Source: Halomonas sp. McH1-25 | GTDB taxonomy: Bacteria; Pseudomonadota; Gammaproteobacteria; Pseudomonadales; Halomonadaceae | Length of the DNA: 64,000 nucleotides | Reading direction: 5' to 3' | Assembly: GCF_022348165.1 (NCBI RefSeq) | Contig: NZ_JAKRFI010000007.1 | Location: 124,001-188,000, forward strand | Shown: one piece after another, positions 29,597-41,195 of the stretch | Numbering within the stretch: the stretch's first letter is position 1 | Layout: each line of letters begins with the position of its first letter | Position numbers and translations under genes: made by a program | The notes under the pieces: generated by a model | Seen by the model: only the letters and a program-made list of their open reading frames with translations | The model's database searches: none | Told to the model about the DNA's origin: nothing

Positions 29597-32500
29597 ATGC
29601 GCCTCAAGTCGATCCGTTTAGCCGGTTTCAAGTCCTTCGTCGATCCCGTGACGGTGCCGTTCGACGGCAACATGACGGCGATCGTCGGTCCCAATGGTTG
29701 CGGCAAGTCCAACGTCATCGATGCGGTGCGCTGGGTGATGGGCGAGTCGTCCGCCAAGACCCTGCGCGGCGAGTCGATGACCGATGTCATCTTCAATGGC
29801 TCCACCGGACGCAAGCCGGTGGGGCAGGCCAGCATCGAGCTGCTGTTCGACAATCGCGACGGCAGCATGGGCGGCCCGTATGCCCAGTACGCCGAGATCG
29901 CCGTCAAGCGCACCGTGACCCGTGACGCCCAGTCGAGCTACTTCTTCAACGGCCAAAAGTGCCGCCGCCGCGATATCGCCGACCTGTTCATGGGTACCGG
30001 CCTGGGGCCACGTTCCTACGCCATCATCGGCCAGGGCATGATCTCGCGCCTGATCGAGGCGCGCCCCGAGGAGCTGCGCTCGACGCTCGAGGAGGCCGCC
30101 GGCATCTCCAAGTACAAGGAGCGCCGCCGCGAGACGGAGAATCGCATGCGGCGCACCCAGGAGAATCTCGAACGCCTCGACGATATTCGCGAAGAGCTGG
30201 ACAAGCAGCTCGAGCGTCTCAAGCGCCAGGCCGAGGCTGCGCGCCGCTACCAGACCCTCAAGCAGGAAGAGCATCGTCTCAAGGGTGAGCTGGCACTGCT
30301 GCGCGGACGTGCCCTGCGCGCCCAGCAGACCGAACAGGAATCGCGGGTACGCGAGCTCGAGACCCAGGTGGAGCGCGAGATTCTCGGCAGCCGCCAGTGC
30401 GAAAGCCGCCTCGAGGAGGCGCGCCTGGAGCATGACCGCCTCGCCGAACAGCTCGAAGGCCATCAGGCCCGCTTCTACGAAACCGGGGCTGCCATCGCCC
30501 GCCTGGAACAGCGTCTCGAGCACGCCCGCAGCCAGGAACAGCAGTTGGCGCGCGACTTGGAATCGACCCGGCGTGAGCTGACCGAGCTCGACCGTCTCGG
30601 CGAGACGGACGATCAGCGCCTGGCCGATCTCGACGAGCGCCTGGAGACGCTGGGGCCCGAACAGGAGGAAATCGCCGAGTCGCTGGCCGAACTCGAGGCC
30701 GCCCTGGAAGAAGCCGAGCAGGCGTATCAGGACGCCCAGCAGCGCTGGGAACAGTTCAGCGAAGCGGACCGGCAGGCCGGTCATGAAGCCGAGCGCAGCC
30801 AGGACCGGGTGCGTCACCTTGAGCGCAGCCTGGAATCGCTGGCCGCGGATATCCAGCGCCGTCGTCAGCAACTCGGTGAATTGCCCGATCAGCAGGAACT
30901 GCGCGAACGCCGCGAGGAACTCGGTGAGCAACTGGCCGAGATCGACCTGCAGCTTGAGTCGCTGGAGGCGCGCCGGGAAACCTTGCAATCCGGCCGCGAG
31001 CAGGCTCGCGAGACGATCCGCCGGCTCGAGGCCGCCCGCGAGCAGGAGCGCCAGCGCCGCAGCCGGCTACAGGGTGAACTGGCCTCGCTGGAGGCGCTCG
31101 TCCGGGCCAGTCTCAGCGACAGTGACAGCGATATCGAAGCACTACTCGAGCGGCATGGCCTGGCGTCGGCACCGCGGCTGGCCGAACGTATCCGCGTGGC
31201 CCAAGGTTGGGAGGACGCCACATCCTGGGTGTTGGCTCCGTGGCTCAATGCCCGTTTGTTGGCCGATTCAGCGCGTGAAGCGTTGGCCGAGCGCCTTGAA
31301 AGCGGCGAACTGGCGTTTCTCGGGCTGGAGAGCGAGGGGGAGGCGCCGGTACATAGCCTGGCCGCCAACGTCAGTGGGGCCGGGGCAGCCTCGACGCTAC
31401 TCGCCGCCATCCACTGTGCCGATAGCCATGAAGCGGCCTGGCAACTGCGTGAGCGACTCGGTCCCGGTGAGAGCGTGCTGACTGCAGACGGTCTGTGGCT
31501 GGGGCGGGACTGGGCGCGTCGTCGCGGGCAGGGCGACAGTGCCGACAGCGTGCTGACGCAACAGCGTCGTCGTGACGAGGTCGCCGCCGAACTGGAGAGC
31601 GTGGATCGGCAGCTGGTGCAACAGGAAGAACGGCTGACCGAGGCTCAGGCGCAGGACGCCGATAGCGAGCGGACGCTCGAACAGTGCCGGGTCGAGGAGC
31701 GTGAGCTGTCCCAGCGACGTCAGCAGGTCGCGTTGCAGGAAGCCAATCTCGTTTCGCGTCTGGAGCACGCCGATTCCCGCGCGCGCGATCTCGATGAGGA
31801 AATTGCCGGCCTTGATGAAAGCCGCGAAGAGCGGGCGCTGGAACTCGAAGAGGCGCGCGAGCGCTGGCAGGCGGCCATGGCGGCCCTCGAACATAGCAGC
31901 CGGCAGCGCGACGTTATCGCCCAAGACCGTCGCGAGACCCAGGAAACGCTATCGGGGCAGCGTGCCCGTCAGCGCCCCTTGCAGGAGCGCGCCCAGCAGC
32001 TCGCCCTCGAATCTCAGCGTTTGACCACCGAGCGGGCCGGCCTGGTACAGCAGCGCGAGCGCAGCGGAGAAACACGCACCCGCCTCGAGGAAAAGTGTGC
32101 CGAACTCGAGCAACAGCGCGAGGAGCTGCGCGAGCCAGGCGAGGAGAGTCGCGAACAGCTCGACGAACTGCTCGACCGACGAGGCCGTGAGGAAACGGCG
32201 CTCAATGCCTGTCGCGGCGAGGCTCAGCAATTGGCGGAGGTGTTGCGCGAAACCGAGATCGCCCGTCAGCAGCATGAGCGCAATCTGGAAGGTATCCGCA
32301 GCCGGCTCGAAGAAGGACGCATGCAGGTCCAGGCGCTCAAGCTCAAGGCCGATGCTCAGGACGAGGCACTGACCGAACTCGGCTTGGCTGCAGCGGAACT
32401 GGAAGCGTCGCTCGATGCCCATGCCACCGAGTCGGCCTGGCAGGCGCGGCTGGAGGAAATCGGCGAAAAGATTCGCCGACTCGGAGCCATCAATCTGGCA

Positions 32501-33094
32501 GCGATCGAAGAATATGACCAGCAGGCGGAACGTCGGGACTACCTTGAAGGTCAACATGCAGAATTGACCGAGGCGCTCGAGACCCTGGAACGGGCCATTC
32601 GCAAGATCGACCAGGAAACGCGGACCCGCTTCAAGCAGACTTTCGATCAGGTCAACGAAGGCTTTTCGCAGCTTTTTCCCAAGGTCTTCGGTGGCGGCGC
32701 AGCCTGGTTGACCCTGACCGGTGACGACCTGCTGGAAACCGGGGTGGCGATCATGGCGCGACCGCCAGGCAAGAAGAACAGCACGATTCATCTGTTGTCG
32801 GGGGGAGAAAAGGCGCTGACGGCACTGTCTCTGGTATTTGCGATTTTCCAGCTCAACCCGGCGCCGTTCTGTATGCTGGACGAAGTCGATGCGCCGTTGG
32901 ACGATGCCAATGTCGGACGCTACGCAAAGCTGGTCAAGGACATGTCGGAGTCGGTACAGTTCATCTATATCACGCACAACAAGATCGCCATGGAAGCAGC
33001 GGGCCGTCTGATGGGCGTGACCATGCAGGAACCTGGGGTGTCTCGTCTGGTTGCGGTGGGTGTCGAAGAAGCGGCGGAACTCGCCGAAGCATGA
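29597..33094 (+). CDS. smc: chromosome segregation ATPase SMC
   Basis: Condensin ATPase (1165 residues) that loops and organises DNA for segregation, acting with ScpA and ScpB. Walker A GPNGCGKSN at 31-39; long coiled coils at about 170-500 and 680-990; a hinge at about 510-660; signature LLSGGEKALTA and Walker B FCMLDEVDAPLDD near the C-terminus. Many gammaproteobacteria use MukB instead, so SMC fits a Pseudomonas/Halomonas-type relative. It starts 2 bases after ccmI, and zipA and ligA follow, as in Pseudomonas. Confidence 0.98.
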   Translation: MRLKSIRLAGFKSFVDPVTVPFDGNMTAIVGPNGCGKSNVIDAVRWVMGESSAKTLRGESMTDVIFNGSTGRKPVGQASIELLFDNRDGSMGGPYAQYAEIAVKRTVTRDAQSSYFFNGQKCRRRDIADLFMGTGLGPRSYAIIGQGMISRLIEARPEELRSTLEEAAGISKYKERRRETENRMRRTQENLERLDDIREELDKQLERLKRQAEAARRYQTLKQEEHRLKGELALLRGRALRAQQTEQESRVRELETQVEREILGSRQCESRLEEARLEHDRLAEQLEGHQARFYETGAAIARLEQRLEHARSQEQQLARDLESTRRELTELDRLGETDDQRLADLDERLETLGPEQEEIAESLAELEAALEEAEQAYQDAQQRWEQFSEADRQAGHEAERSQDRVRHLERSLESLAADIQRRRQQLGELPDQQELRERREELGEQLAEIDLQLESLEARRETLQSGREQARETIRRLEAAREQERQRRSRLQGELASLEALVRASLSDSDSDIEALLERHGLASAPRLAERIRVAQGWEDATSWVLAPWLNARLLADSAREALAERLESGELAFLGLESEGEAPVHSLAANVSGAGAASTLLAAIHCADSHEAAWQLRERLGPGESVLTADGLWLGRDWARRRGQGDSADSVLTQQRRRDEVAAELESVDRQLVQQEERLTEAQAQDADSERTLEQCRVEERELSQRRQQVALQEANLVSRLEHADSRARDLDEEIAGLDESREERALELEEARERWQAAMAALEHSSRQRDVIAQDRRETQETLSGQRARQRPLQERAQQLALESQRLTTERAGLVQQRERSGETRTRLEEKCAELEQQREELREPGEESREQLDELLDRRGREETALNACRGEAQQLAEVLRETEIARQQHERNLEGIRSRLEEGRMQVQALKLKADAQDEALTELGLAAAELEASLDAHATESAWQARLEEIGEKIRRLGAINLAAIEEYDQQAERRDYLEGQHAELTEALETLERAIRKIDQETRTRFKQTFDQVNEGFSQLFPKVFGGGAAWLTLTGDDLLETGVAIMARPPGKKNSTIHLLSGGEKALTALSLVFAIFQLNPAPFCMLDEVDAPLDDANVGRYAKLVKDMSESVQFIYITHNKIAMEAAGRLMGVTMQEPGVSRLVAVGVEEAAELAEA

Positions 33095-33196
33095 GCGACA
33101 GTTGTCTTGTATAGAAAAAGTTAGCGATAGTGTTTTACTGAAAAAGAATCAGGGAAAGAAGGGTGATTGCGCTGGGGCTGAGGTAAAAACTTGACA

Positions 33197-33226
33197 TTCA
33201 AAAAAAGTAGCCCTTTTTTTGATAAT
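33197..33226 (+). promoter_or_regulatory. candidate zipA promoter in an A/T-tract region
   Basis: TTCAAA (33197-33202), an 18-base spacer and GATAAT (33221-33226). A perfect TTGACA at 33191-33196 lies 24 bases from the same -10, too far for standard sigma70 use. The spacer contains A8 and T7 tracts that are likely to curve the DNA. The rest of 33095-33287 shows no gene and no GC-rich terminator after smc. Confidence 0.35.
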
Positions 33227-33287
33227 CGCGCTATGCTAGTCATGAATAAATATGGCATGGCGCCTTAGCAAACAGGCAAGACGACCC

Positions 33288-34718
33288 ATGGAACTACGTG
33301 AATGGTTGATAATTCTGGGGCTGGTTCTGGTGACGATCATCGTCGTTGACGGTGTGCGTCGCCTCCAGCGTCAGCGCAAGGTACCCCGTCTGGATCAGGT
33401 CGATCGTGGCGTGGGTGATGACGAGGGCGCGATGGCCGATCCTGAAGAGGCGGCTCGTCAGGAAGAGATCAACTGGGAATTGCCCAATGGAGGGGCGAGG
33501 GTCGTCAGGTCGGCAACGCAGCCAACCGTCGTGCCGAAGCCCAAGCTTCAGCGCCAGGATCATCCGGGGCCATCCAAGGTCTTTTCGCGCATGGCCAAGG
33601 AGCAGGAGGATCGCACGACGGCAGCCAGGGCGAGTGCCGGGTCAGCGAAGCCGACGGCCAGCGCGTCGCGTGATGCTTACCACGGCAGGGACGAGGCGAC
33701 GACCGCCTCCCCTGACGCGCCGGCCCATGCCCGGCATGCGGCGCCGAGCGAATCGCGAAAGACACAGCCACGAGAGACGTCGCGAGACACAAGACACGCC
33801 ACACCGGCTGATGAGCCGACCGAAGCGCCGACAGGGCGCTTCAATCGCGCCGGCATGGCGGCCGCCCTGCGTTCCAGCAGCCAGCGGGCCATGAGCAAGA
33901 TGTCTTCCGCATTTCATCGCCACGATGACGAGGAGCATCCGCCGCATCGCGAGCCCTCGCTGGGTGAGTCCACGCAAGATTCACAAGGTAAGCCGGGCGA
34001 GATGGAGCCGGCCATCACGGCGCGGGACGCGGCCGACGAGCCGAGCGTCCGCCATGACCGGCCAGAGGCACCGGCCTTCGAGCCGCCCTTCGAGCCTGTA
34101 GGGTATCGCGATCACGCTGCGGCCTATGCAGATGACGTGGTTGACGAAAGCGCTTATGGGGAAGACGAGGCCGTGTCGGAGACACCGCCCAACGATGTCG
34201 TGACGCCGCATCCGGTGGTCGAGAAGGCGCGCCGTCATAACGTCAGTGCCCAGCGTGCCCGGGAGACCTTGGCCGGCGCCGATGAAGTCATCGTGATCAG
34301 TGTGCTGGCGCGTAACGAAGAGGGCTTCTCGGGGACTGCACTGCTCAATCTGATGCTGGCCTGCGGCCTGCGCTACAGTGAAATGGGTATCTTCCTGCGC
34401 TATGAAACGGAAGACGCCGAGAGCGAGTTGCAGTTCGCCATGGTCGATGTCGTCAAGCCGGGCACCTTCGATCTGGAAGCGATGGACGACTTCTCTACGC
34501 CTGGCGTGACCTTCCTGATGCCGCTGCCTGGCGCCCAGGACTCTGCCGCCGCCTTCGAGGCGATGGTCGAGACCGCCATGGTGTTGGTGCGCAATCTGGG
34601 CGGCGAGCTCAAGGACGAAAACCGCAGCGTGATGACGGCGCAGACCGTCGAGTTTGCCCGTCAGCGTGTCCAGGAGTTCGAACGTCGCAATCGCCTGCAT
34701 CGTTACCAGGCCAACTGA
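33288..34718 (+). CDS. zipA: cell division protein ZipA
   Basis: Inner-membrane protein that tethers FtsZ polymers to the membrane during early septum formation. 476 residues, long for the family. N-terminal membrane helix at about residues 5-21 with the outside end first, a charged and Pro/Ala-rich linker of about 300 residues, and a C-terminal FtsZ-binding domain from about 345 (VIVISVLARNEEGFSG, FLRYETED, GVTFLMPLPG). ATG at 33288 is chosen because MELREWL begins the anchor directly; an upstream in-frame start would add 12 unrelated residues. Lies between smc and ligA. Confidence 0.95.
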   Translation: MELREWLIILGLVLVTIIVVDGVRRLQRQRKVPRLDQVDRGVGDDEGAMADPEEAARQEEINWELPNGGARVVRSATQPTVVPKPKLQRQDHPGPSKVFSRMAKEQEDRTTAARASAGSAKPTASASRDAYHGRDEATTASPDAPAHARHAAPSESRKTQPRETSRDTRHATPADEPTEAPTGRFNRAGMAAALRSSSQRAMSKMSSAFHRHDDEEHPPHREPSLGESTQDSQGKPGEMEPAITARDAADEPSVRHDRPEAPAFEPPFEPVGYRDHAAAYADDVVDESAYGEDEAVSETPPNDVVTPHPVVEKARRHNVSAQRARETLAGADEVIVISVLARNEEGFSGTALLNLMLACGLRYSEMGIFLRYETEDAESELQFAMVDVVKPGTFDLEAMDDFSTPGVTFLMPLPGAQDSAAAFEAMVETAMVLVRNLGGELKDENRSVMTAQTVEFARQRVQEFERRNRLHRYQAN

Positions 34719-34746
34719 ATTTTTTGCAGTCCAAGCGGTACCATAG

Positions 34747-36852
<2,106 letters not shown>

Positions 36853-36886
36853 TCGATCACGAACGATCGGCCAAGAGGACAATGCG

Positions 36887-37153
36887 ATGAGTGGACGCTT
36901 CGTCGAAGTTCCCTACAGGATGCTGCCCGGCGAGACGCTGGATGCGCTGCTGGAAACCTTCGTCACCCGTCAGGGCTATGACACCACCGATACCGGCGAA
37001 GGCATGCGCGGTTGGGTGGCAGGGCTCAAGCGCCAACTGGAGCGGGGCGAGCTGATCATCGCCCACGACCTGCAGACCGAGACGACCGAGGTCATGACTC
37101 TGGCGCAGTGGCGGGCATTCGGACGCCAAGTCGCGGATGACGAGGAAGGTTGA
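36887..37153 (+). CDS. yheU: YheU-type (UPF0270) small protein
   Basis: 88 residues resembling the UPF0270/YheU family, whose function is unknown. Matching features are a short helical N-terminus with PGETLDALLETFVTRQGYD, and a central VAGLKRQLERGELIIAHD, which corresponds to the KRQLxxGE pattern of the family. It sits 34 bases after ligA and may be co-transcribed. AGAGGA precedes the ATG at 9 bases. The family call is moderately sure; it is slightly longer than E. coli YheU (72 residues). Confidence 0.75.
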   Translation: MSGRFVEVPYRMLPGETLDALLETFVTRQGYDTTDTGEGMRGWVAGLKRQLERGELIIAHDLQTETTEVMTLAQWRAFGRQVADDEEG

Positions 37154-37168
37154 GACTTGCCGGCAACG

Positions 37169-37196
37169 ACAACGGCGCCCTCAGGGGCGCCGTTGT
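37169..37196. terminator. bidirectional hairpin between convergent genes
   Basis: ACAACGGCGCCC (37169-37180) and GGGCGCCGTTGT (37185-37196) form a perfect 12-bp stem with loop TCAG. It lies between the converging YheU-type and transporter genes. T-runs are short on both sides (CTT). Confidence 0.7.
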
Positions 37197-37218
37197 CTTG
37201 GCTTCGGCTATCCAGCGG

Positions 37219-38532
37219 TCAGGCGAAGAACAGCGGCACGACCACGCTCGAGATCAGCAGGATCAATGCGCCCCCCAGCCGCGAGGAAATCTGCGCGAAG
37301 GGCATCAGCGACATGCGGCGGGCCGCGGAGAGTACCGCCACGTCCCCGGTGCCGCCCATGTTGGCCATGCACAGCCCGGCGGTGATGGCCGACTCGATGG
37401 GGTAGAAGCCGACCAGCTTGCCGACCAGCCCGGCGCCGAAGGCTGCCCCGGCGACCACCGCGAACACGATCAACACGTAGGTCACTGAGATGGCGTCGAT
37501 GACCTGGCCGAGGTCGGTATAGGCGATGCCGATCCCGAACAGCAGGGCGAACGTCCAGTTACGGGCCACGAACTGGAACCACTGCGCCGCGGATTCGTTG
37601 ATGGATTCCGGTACCACGTTGGCGACCTTGAGTGCCGCGACCAGAATGATCATCAGAGCGTAGGGATGCAGCGGGATGAAGGCGCCGAGTATCTGGCCGG
37701 CGGTGAAGAAGGCCAGCGCCGCGACCACACCGACGCCCAGCTTGCCGATGTCGGGGGTGCGTTGCTGCTCTTCGACTTCCACGCCCGGCATCATCTGGCC
37801 GTTGCCGGACAGCCCCGGGAAACGCTTGGCCAGGCCATTGAGCAGGCCGGCGATGATGATCGCAAACACGTTGCCCAGCGCCAGGGCCGGCACCAGGATC
37901 GAGATGTAGTAACTGGCCGGCTGGCCCAGCAGTTCCTGGTAGATCTGGCTCATGGGCACCGCACCGGCACCCATGCCGCCGCCCAGGATCGGCATGGCAA
38001 TGACCACCACGGCATCCTGAGCGGAGAAGCCGAGCAAGGTGCCGACGACGACCGCGAACAGGGCGGCGAACAACACGGCGCAGAGCAGCGGCAGGGCATA
38101 GCGTGAGCCGACCTTGACCAGCACGCGGGAATCCATGCCCAGGATGCTGCCGGTGATCAGCGCGGCGATATAGAAGTTGAGAAAGCCGCCACCCTTCATG
38201 AAATCGGTGACGTTATCCACCACCGGCGCCGGCAGCCACTGCAGGTAGACCATGGCGGCGGCCCCGAAGATGGCCAGAATCGCGCCACCGCCCAGGTAGG
38301 TCTTGACGATGGGCAAACGATCGCCGATGAAGCCCAGCAACTCGCCGAGCAGCATCATGACCAGCAGGGCGCCGATCATGCCGGTGGGCAGGGTGTCGGT
38401 GGCAATCGCCGCAACCATCACTGCCAGAGCGATGGCGAACAGTGGCAGGCTCATGCCGAAAATGCGTTGCGAGAAAAGCGGGTTGTCGCTAGCGGCCCGC
38501 GAATTGGCAGTGTCCGTCATGCTGTGACTCAT
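37219..38532 (-). CDS. 2-hydroxycarboxylate transporter (citrate/malate, Na+-coupled)
   Basis: Secondary transporter of the 2HCT family (CitS, CimH, MleP), 437 residues with 11-12 hydrophobic segments. The two inverted GGxG re-entrant loop motifs are present: GGGMGAGAVPMSQIY near residue 187 and NMGGTGDVAVLSAARRM near 395. In characterised members the C-terminal arginine of the second motif region contacts the substrate carboxylate. The exact substrate (citrate, malate or both) cannot be read from sequence. It is divergent from a CitA/CitB-type two-component system that probably controls it, and oadGAB would handle the resulting oxaloacetate. Confidence 0.93.
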   Translation of the reverse strand: MSHSMTDTANSRAASDNPLFSQRIFGMSLPLFAIALAVMVAAIATDTLPTGMIGALLVMMLLGELLGFIGDRLPIVKTYLGGGAILAIFGAAAMVYLQWLPAPVVDNVTDFMKGGGFLNFYIAALITGSILGMDSRVLVKVGSRYALPLLCAVLFAALFAVVVGTLLGFSAQDAVVVIAMPILGGGMGAGAVPMSQIYQELLGQPASYYISILVPALALGNVFAIIIAGLLNGLAKRFPGLSGNGQMMPGVEVEEQQRTPDIGKLGVGVVAALAFFTAGQILGAFIPLHPYALMIILVAALKVANVVPESINESAAQWFQFVARNWTFALLFGIGIAYTDLGQVIDAISVTYVLIVFAVVAGAAFGAGLVGKLVGFYPIESAITAGLCMANMGGTGDVAVLSAARRMSLMPFAQISSRLGGALILLISSVVVPLFFA

Positions 38533-38832
38533 CGACGGTCTCCCTCGAACGTGTCAACGCCATGCCGCCGGGCATGGAGTGACGGTGATCGAAACTGTCC
38601 GGCCTGGCTGATGCAAAGGGCCGAACAGACGTGATGCCGCCGAGGATAAGCGCTACGCAAACGCGGCCAAGGTTGGCAAAGTTATTAAAGCGTTATGTAA
38701 ATAACGAAAGTCGCGGTGGGCTTGACGGCACAACACCGTGGTGTTGGGAATGCCACCAAGGTCGAATATATGATGTTCACACCGTTGCGTTCCGGGCCGA
38801 TGTCGAAGTCCGCTGTCGAGGAGAGTGAAACC
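38533..38832. promoter_or_regulatory. divergent regulatory region with two inverted repeats
   Basis: About 300 bases between the transporter and the sensor kinase. GTTAT-GTAA-ATAAC (38692-38705) is an inverted repeat inside an AT-rich stretch, with another GTTATT at 38681. CAACACC-GT-GGTGTTG (38731-38746) is a second perfect inverted repeat. These are candidate CitB operators; nothing else was seen here. Confidence 0.4.
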
Positions 38833-40446
38833 GTGAAATTCCTTCGGTTGCGTCTGAGTCGCCTGATCTTCCTGCTGGTGGCGGTGATGGTGGTGCTGTC
38901 GTTGGGCCTGGCGCTGTGGCTGTTCAATGCCCAGTTGCGCGACACCCTGGAACAGGCCCAGGCGTCGCGGGTCACCAACCTGGCGCAGACGGTGGCCGGC
39001 AAGGCCAGCGTGCGCAGTGCCCTGCAGGAGGCGGAGCGGGCAGCGTCGACGCCCCGCGCCGCGACTTCCCTCCAGACCGAGATCGATGCGCTGCGCGAGC
39101 GGCTCGGCGTCGATTTCATCGTGGTCATGAACCGTCAGGCGATCCGCCTGACGCATCCGGACCCCGAGCGGGTCGGGCGTCACTTTCGCGGCGGTGACGA
39201 GGGGGCGGCCCTGGCCGGGGAGTCGTATGCTTCGCGCTCGGTGGGCACATTGGGAACCAGCATCCGCGGCTTTGCCCCGGTGCGTGGCGATGACGGTGAC
39301 GTGGTTGGCGCCGTCGCCGTGGGGGTGACTCAGGCGTCGCTGGCCCCCCTGCTCGCCGAGAACCGTCGCGACGTCATGCTTGGCGTGGCCCTGCTGATGA
39401 TCGTTGGCGCGCTGGGGGCGAGCTGGCTGGCACACTATATCAAGCGCGTGCTGCTGGGGCTGGAGCCCTACCAGATCACGCGGCTGGTCGAAGAGCGTCA
39501 GGCAATGCTGTCCTCGATCCATGAAGGTATCCTGGCGGTGGATCGCGAGGCCCGCATCACGCTGGTCAATCCGGCGGCCCAGCGTATGCTGGCCGATGCC
39601 GGACTGGGGCCGCCGACGCTGGGAATGCGCGTGACGGACTATCTGCCGGGCAGCGGCCTGCCCGAGGTGCTCGACAGTGGCCGCGAGCGGCTGGATCATG
39701 AGCTGAGCTTCAACGGCCGCATCGTGCTTGCCAATCGCCTGCCGATCCGTCACCGGGACGCGGTGATCGGGGCCATCGCCACCTTCCGCGACAAGAGCGA
39801 GCTCAACGCGCTGGCCGAACAGCTCACCGGAGTGAGTCGCTATGCCGAGGCGCTGCGTGCGACGACCCACGAGTTCAAGAATAAACTGCACGTCATGCTC
39901 GGCCTGGCCCAGATGGGCGACCTGGCGGCATTGCGCAGCTACCTGCGCGACCTGGCCGACCATCATGTGGCGCCGTCCACGGCGCTGGTCAGAGGCATCG
40001 ACGATCCGGTGTTGGCGGGTTTTCTGCTCGGCAAGCAGAGCGAAGCCCGCGAGCGCAACGTGATCCTGCAGGTCGAGGTCGAGCGTCCGGTTCCCGTGCC
40101 CCGCGAGCCGGCATTGGTGCATACCCTGGTCACGGTGCTCGGCAACCTGCTGGAAAACGCCTTCGACGCCGTGGAAAATCGCCACGAGCGCCGCGTTACC
40201 CTGACGCTGGAGCACGACGAGGCGCTACTCTCGCTGCACGTGCAGGATACCGGTCCCGGCATCGACGAGGCAGTGCGCGAGCGGCTCTTCGAGCCCGGCG
40301 TGTCGACCAAGGGCGAGCGGCGCGGTCTGGGACTGGCGGCGGTCAGGAACCAGGTCGATACTCTGGGCGGCACCCTATCCGTCTATTCCGAGCCAGGGCG
40401 CGGTACGCTATTCGAGGTCGAGTTGCCGTATCCGCCGAGCGAGTGA
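38833..40446 (+). CDS. CitA/DcuS-type sensor histidine kinase
   Basis: Membrane sensor for a C4 or C6 carboxylate, about 537 residues. First membrane segment at about 9-31, a periplasmic PAS (PDC) domain with LGVDFIVVMN and RGFAPV (about 70-175), second membrane segment near 185-205, cytosolic PAS (about 220-325), then a short dimerisation helix with His346 in THEFKNKLH and an HATPase domain (NLLENAFDAV, DTGPGID, GLGLAAV). GTG at 38833 is chosen because GAGGAG lies about 9 bases upstream; ATG at 38800 or 38770 would add 11 or 21 residues. Its partner is the response regulator that follows. Confidence 0.9.
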   Translation: MKFLRLRLSRLIFLLVAVMVVLSLGLALWLFNAQLRDTLEQAQASRVTNLAQTVAGKASVRSALQEAERAASTPRAATSLQTEIDALRERLGVDFIVVMNRQAIRLTHPDPERVGRHFRGGDEGAALAGESYASRSVGTLGTSIRGFAPVRGDDGDVVGAVAVGVTQASLAPLLAENRRDVMLGVALLMIVGALGASWLAHYIKRVLLGLEPYQITRLVEERQAMLSSIHEGILAVDREARITLVNPAAQRMLADAGLGPPTLGMRVTDYLPGSGLPEVLDSGRERLDHELSFNGRIVLANRLPIRHRDAVIGAIATFRDKSELNALAEQLTGVSRYAEALRATTHEFKNKLHVMLGLAQMGDLAALRSYLRDLADHHVAPSTALVRGIDDPVLAGFLLGKQSEARERNVILQVEVERPVPVPREPALVHTLVTVLGNLLENAFDAVENRHERRVTLTLEHDEALLSLHVQDTGPGIDEAVRERLFEPGVSTKGERRGLGLAAVRNQVDTLGGTLSVYSEPGRGTLFEVELPYPPSE

Positions 40447-40467
40447 AATCATCGAGCGAGGACTGAC

Positions 40468-41187
40468 ATGCGTGTGCTGATCGTCGAGGACGACCCCATG
40501 GTCATGCGCCTCAACGTCGATTACCTCAACCGCCTGGACGAAGTGCAGCTGGTCGCCCAATGCGACAGTGTGCCGAGTGCCATCGACGTGCTCGATCAGG
40601 AGCGCGTCGATCTGGTGTTGCTCGACGTCTACCTGCGCAATCGCAGCGGCCTGGAAGTGATCCGCCATCTCCAGCGCACCGGCTGCGATACCGATGTGGT
40701 GCTGATAACCGCCGCGACGGAAACCGAAACGGTACGCGCCGCGCGGCGTCTCGGTGTCAGCGATTATCTGGTCAAGCCGTTCACCTTCGAGCGCTTTCGC
40801 GACGCCGTGCAAGCATGCCGTCAGGCGCGCAAGACGCTGGAAGGACTGTCCGACCGGGTCGCGCAGCAGGACATCGACCGTCTGTTCCAGCCGATGTCGG
40901 CACCCGAGCCCCGCCGCCCCGGCGATCTGCCCAAGGGCCTGACCGCGACGTCGTTGTCGCAGGTCGCCCAGGCCATTCTCGCGCTGCCGGACGGCAACTT
41001 CACCACCGAGACGCTCATGCCGGCCACCGGCATGTCGCGGGTTTCGGTGCGCAAGTATCTCAAGTATCTGGCGGAAAGCGGTGTGCTGGCCGAATCCTTC
41101 CATTACGGCCAGGTGGGCCGCCCCTCGTTTACCTATCGGTGTCAGGATCGTACTGCGCTGGAGCGGTTAATCACCTCTGCGCATTGA
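40468..41187 (+). CDS. CitB/DcuR-type response regulator
   Basis: 239 residues: receiver domain with acidic pocket VEDDP, phospho-acceptor Asp53 in LLDVYL and Lys in YLVKPF, and a C-terminal helix-turn-helix (about 170-220, TGMSRVSVRKYLKYLAESG) typical of the CitB/DcuR/DctR group. It begins 22 bases after the kinase gene. Likely activates the divergent 2-hydroxycarboxylate transporter gene. It ends 8 bases from the convergent mnmC. Confidence 0.93.
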   Translation: MRVLIVEDDPMVMRLNVDYLNRLDEVQLVAQCDSVPSAIDVLDQERVDLVLLDVYLRNRSGLEVIRHLQRTGCDTDVVLITAATETETVRAARRLGVSDYLVKPFTFERFRDAVQACRQARKTLEGLSDRVAQQDIDRLFQPMSAPEPRRPGDLPKGLTATSLSQVAQAILALPDGNFTTETLMPATGMSRVSVRKYLKYLAESGVLAESFHYGQVGRPSFTYRCQDRTALERLITSAH

Positions 41188-41195
41188 CGTTCGGC

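Noticed and set aside
29618..30988. A 456-residue minus-strand open frame opposite smc
   Set aside because: Leucine-rich shadow of the smc coiled coil in the opposite direction.
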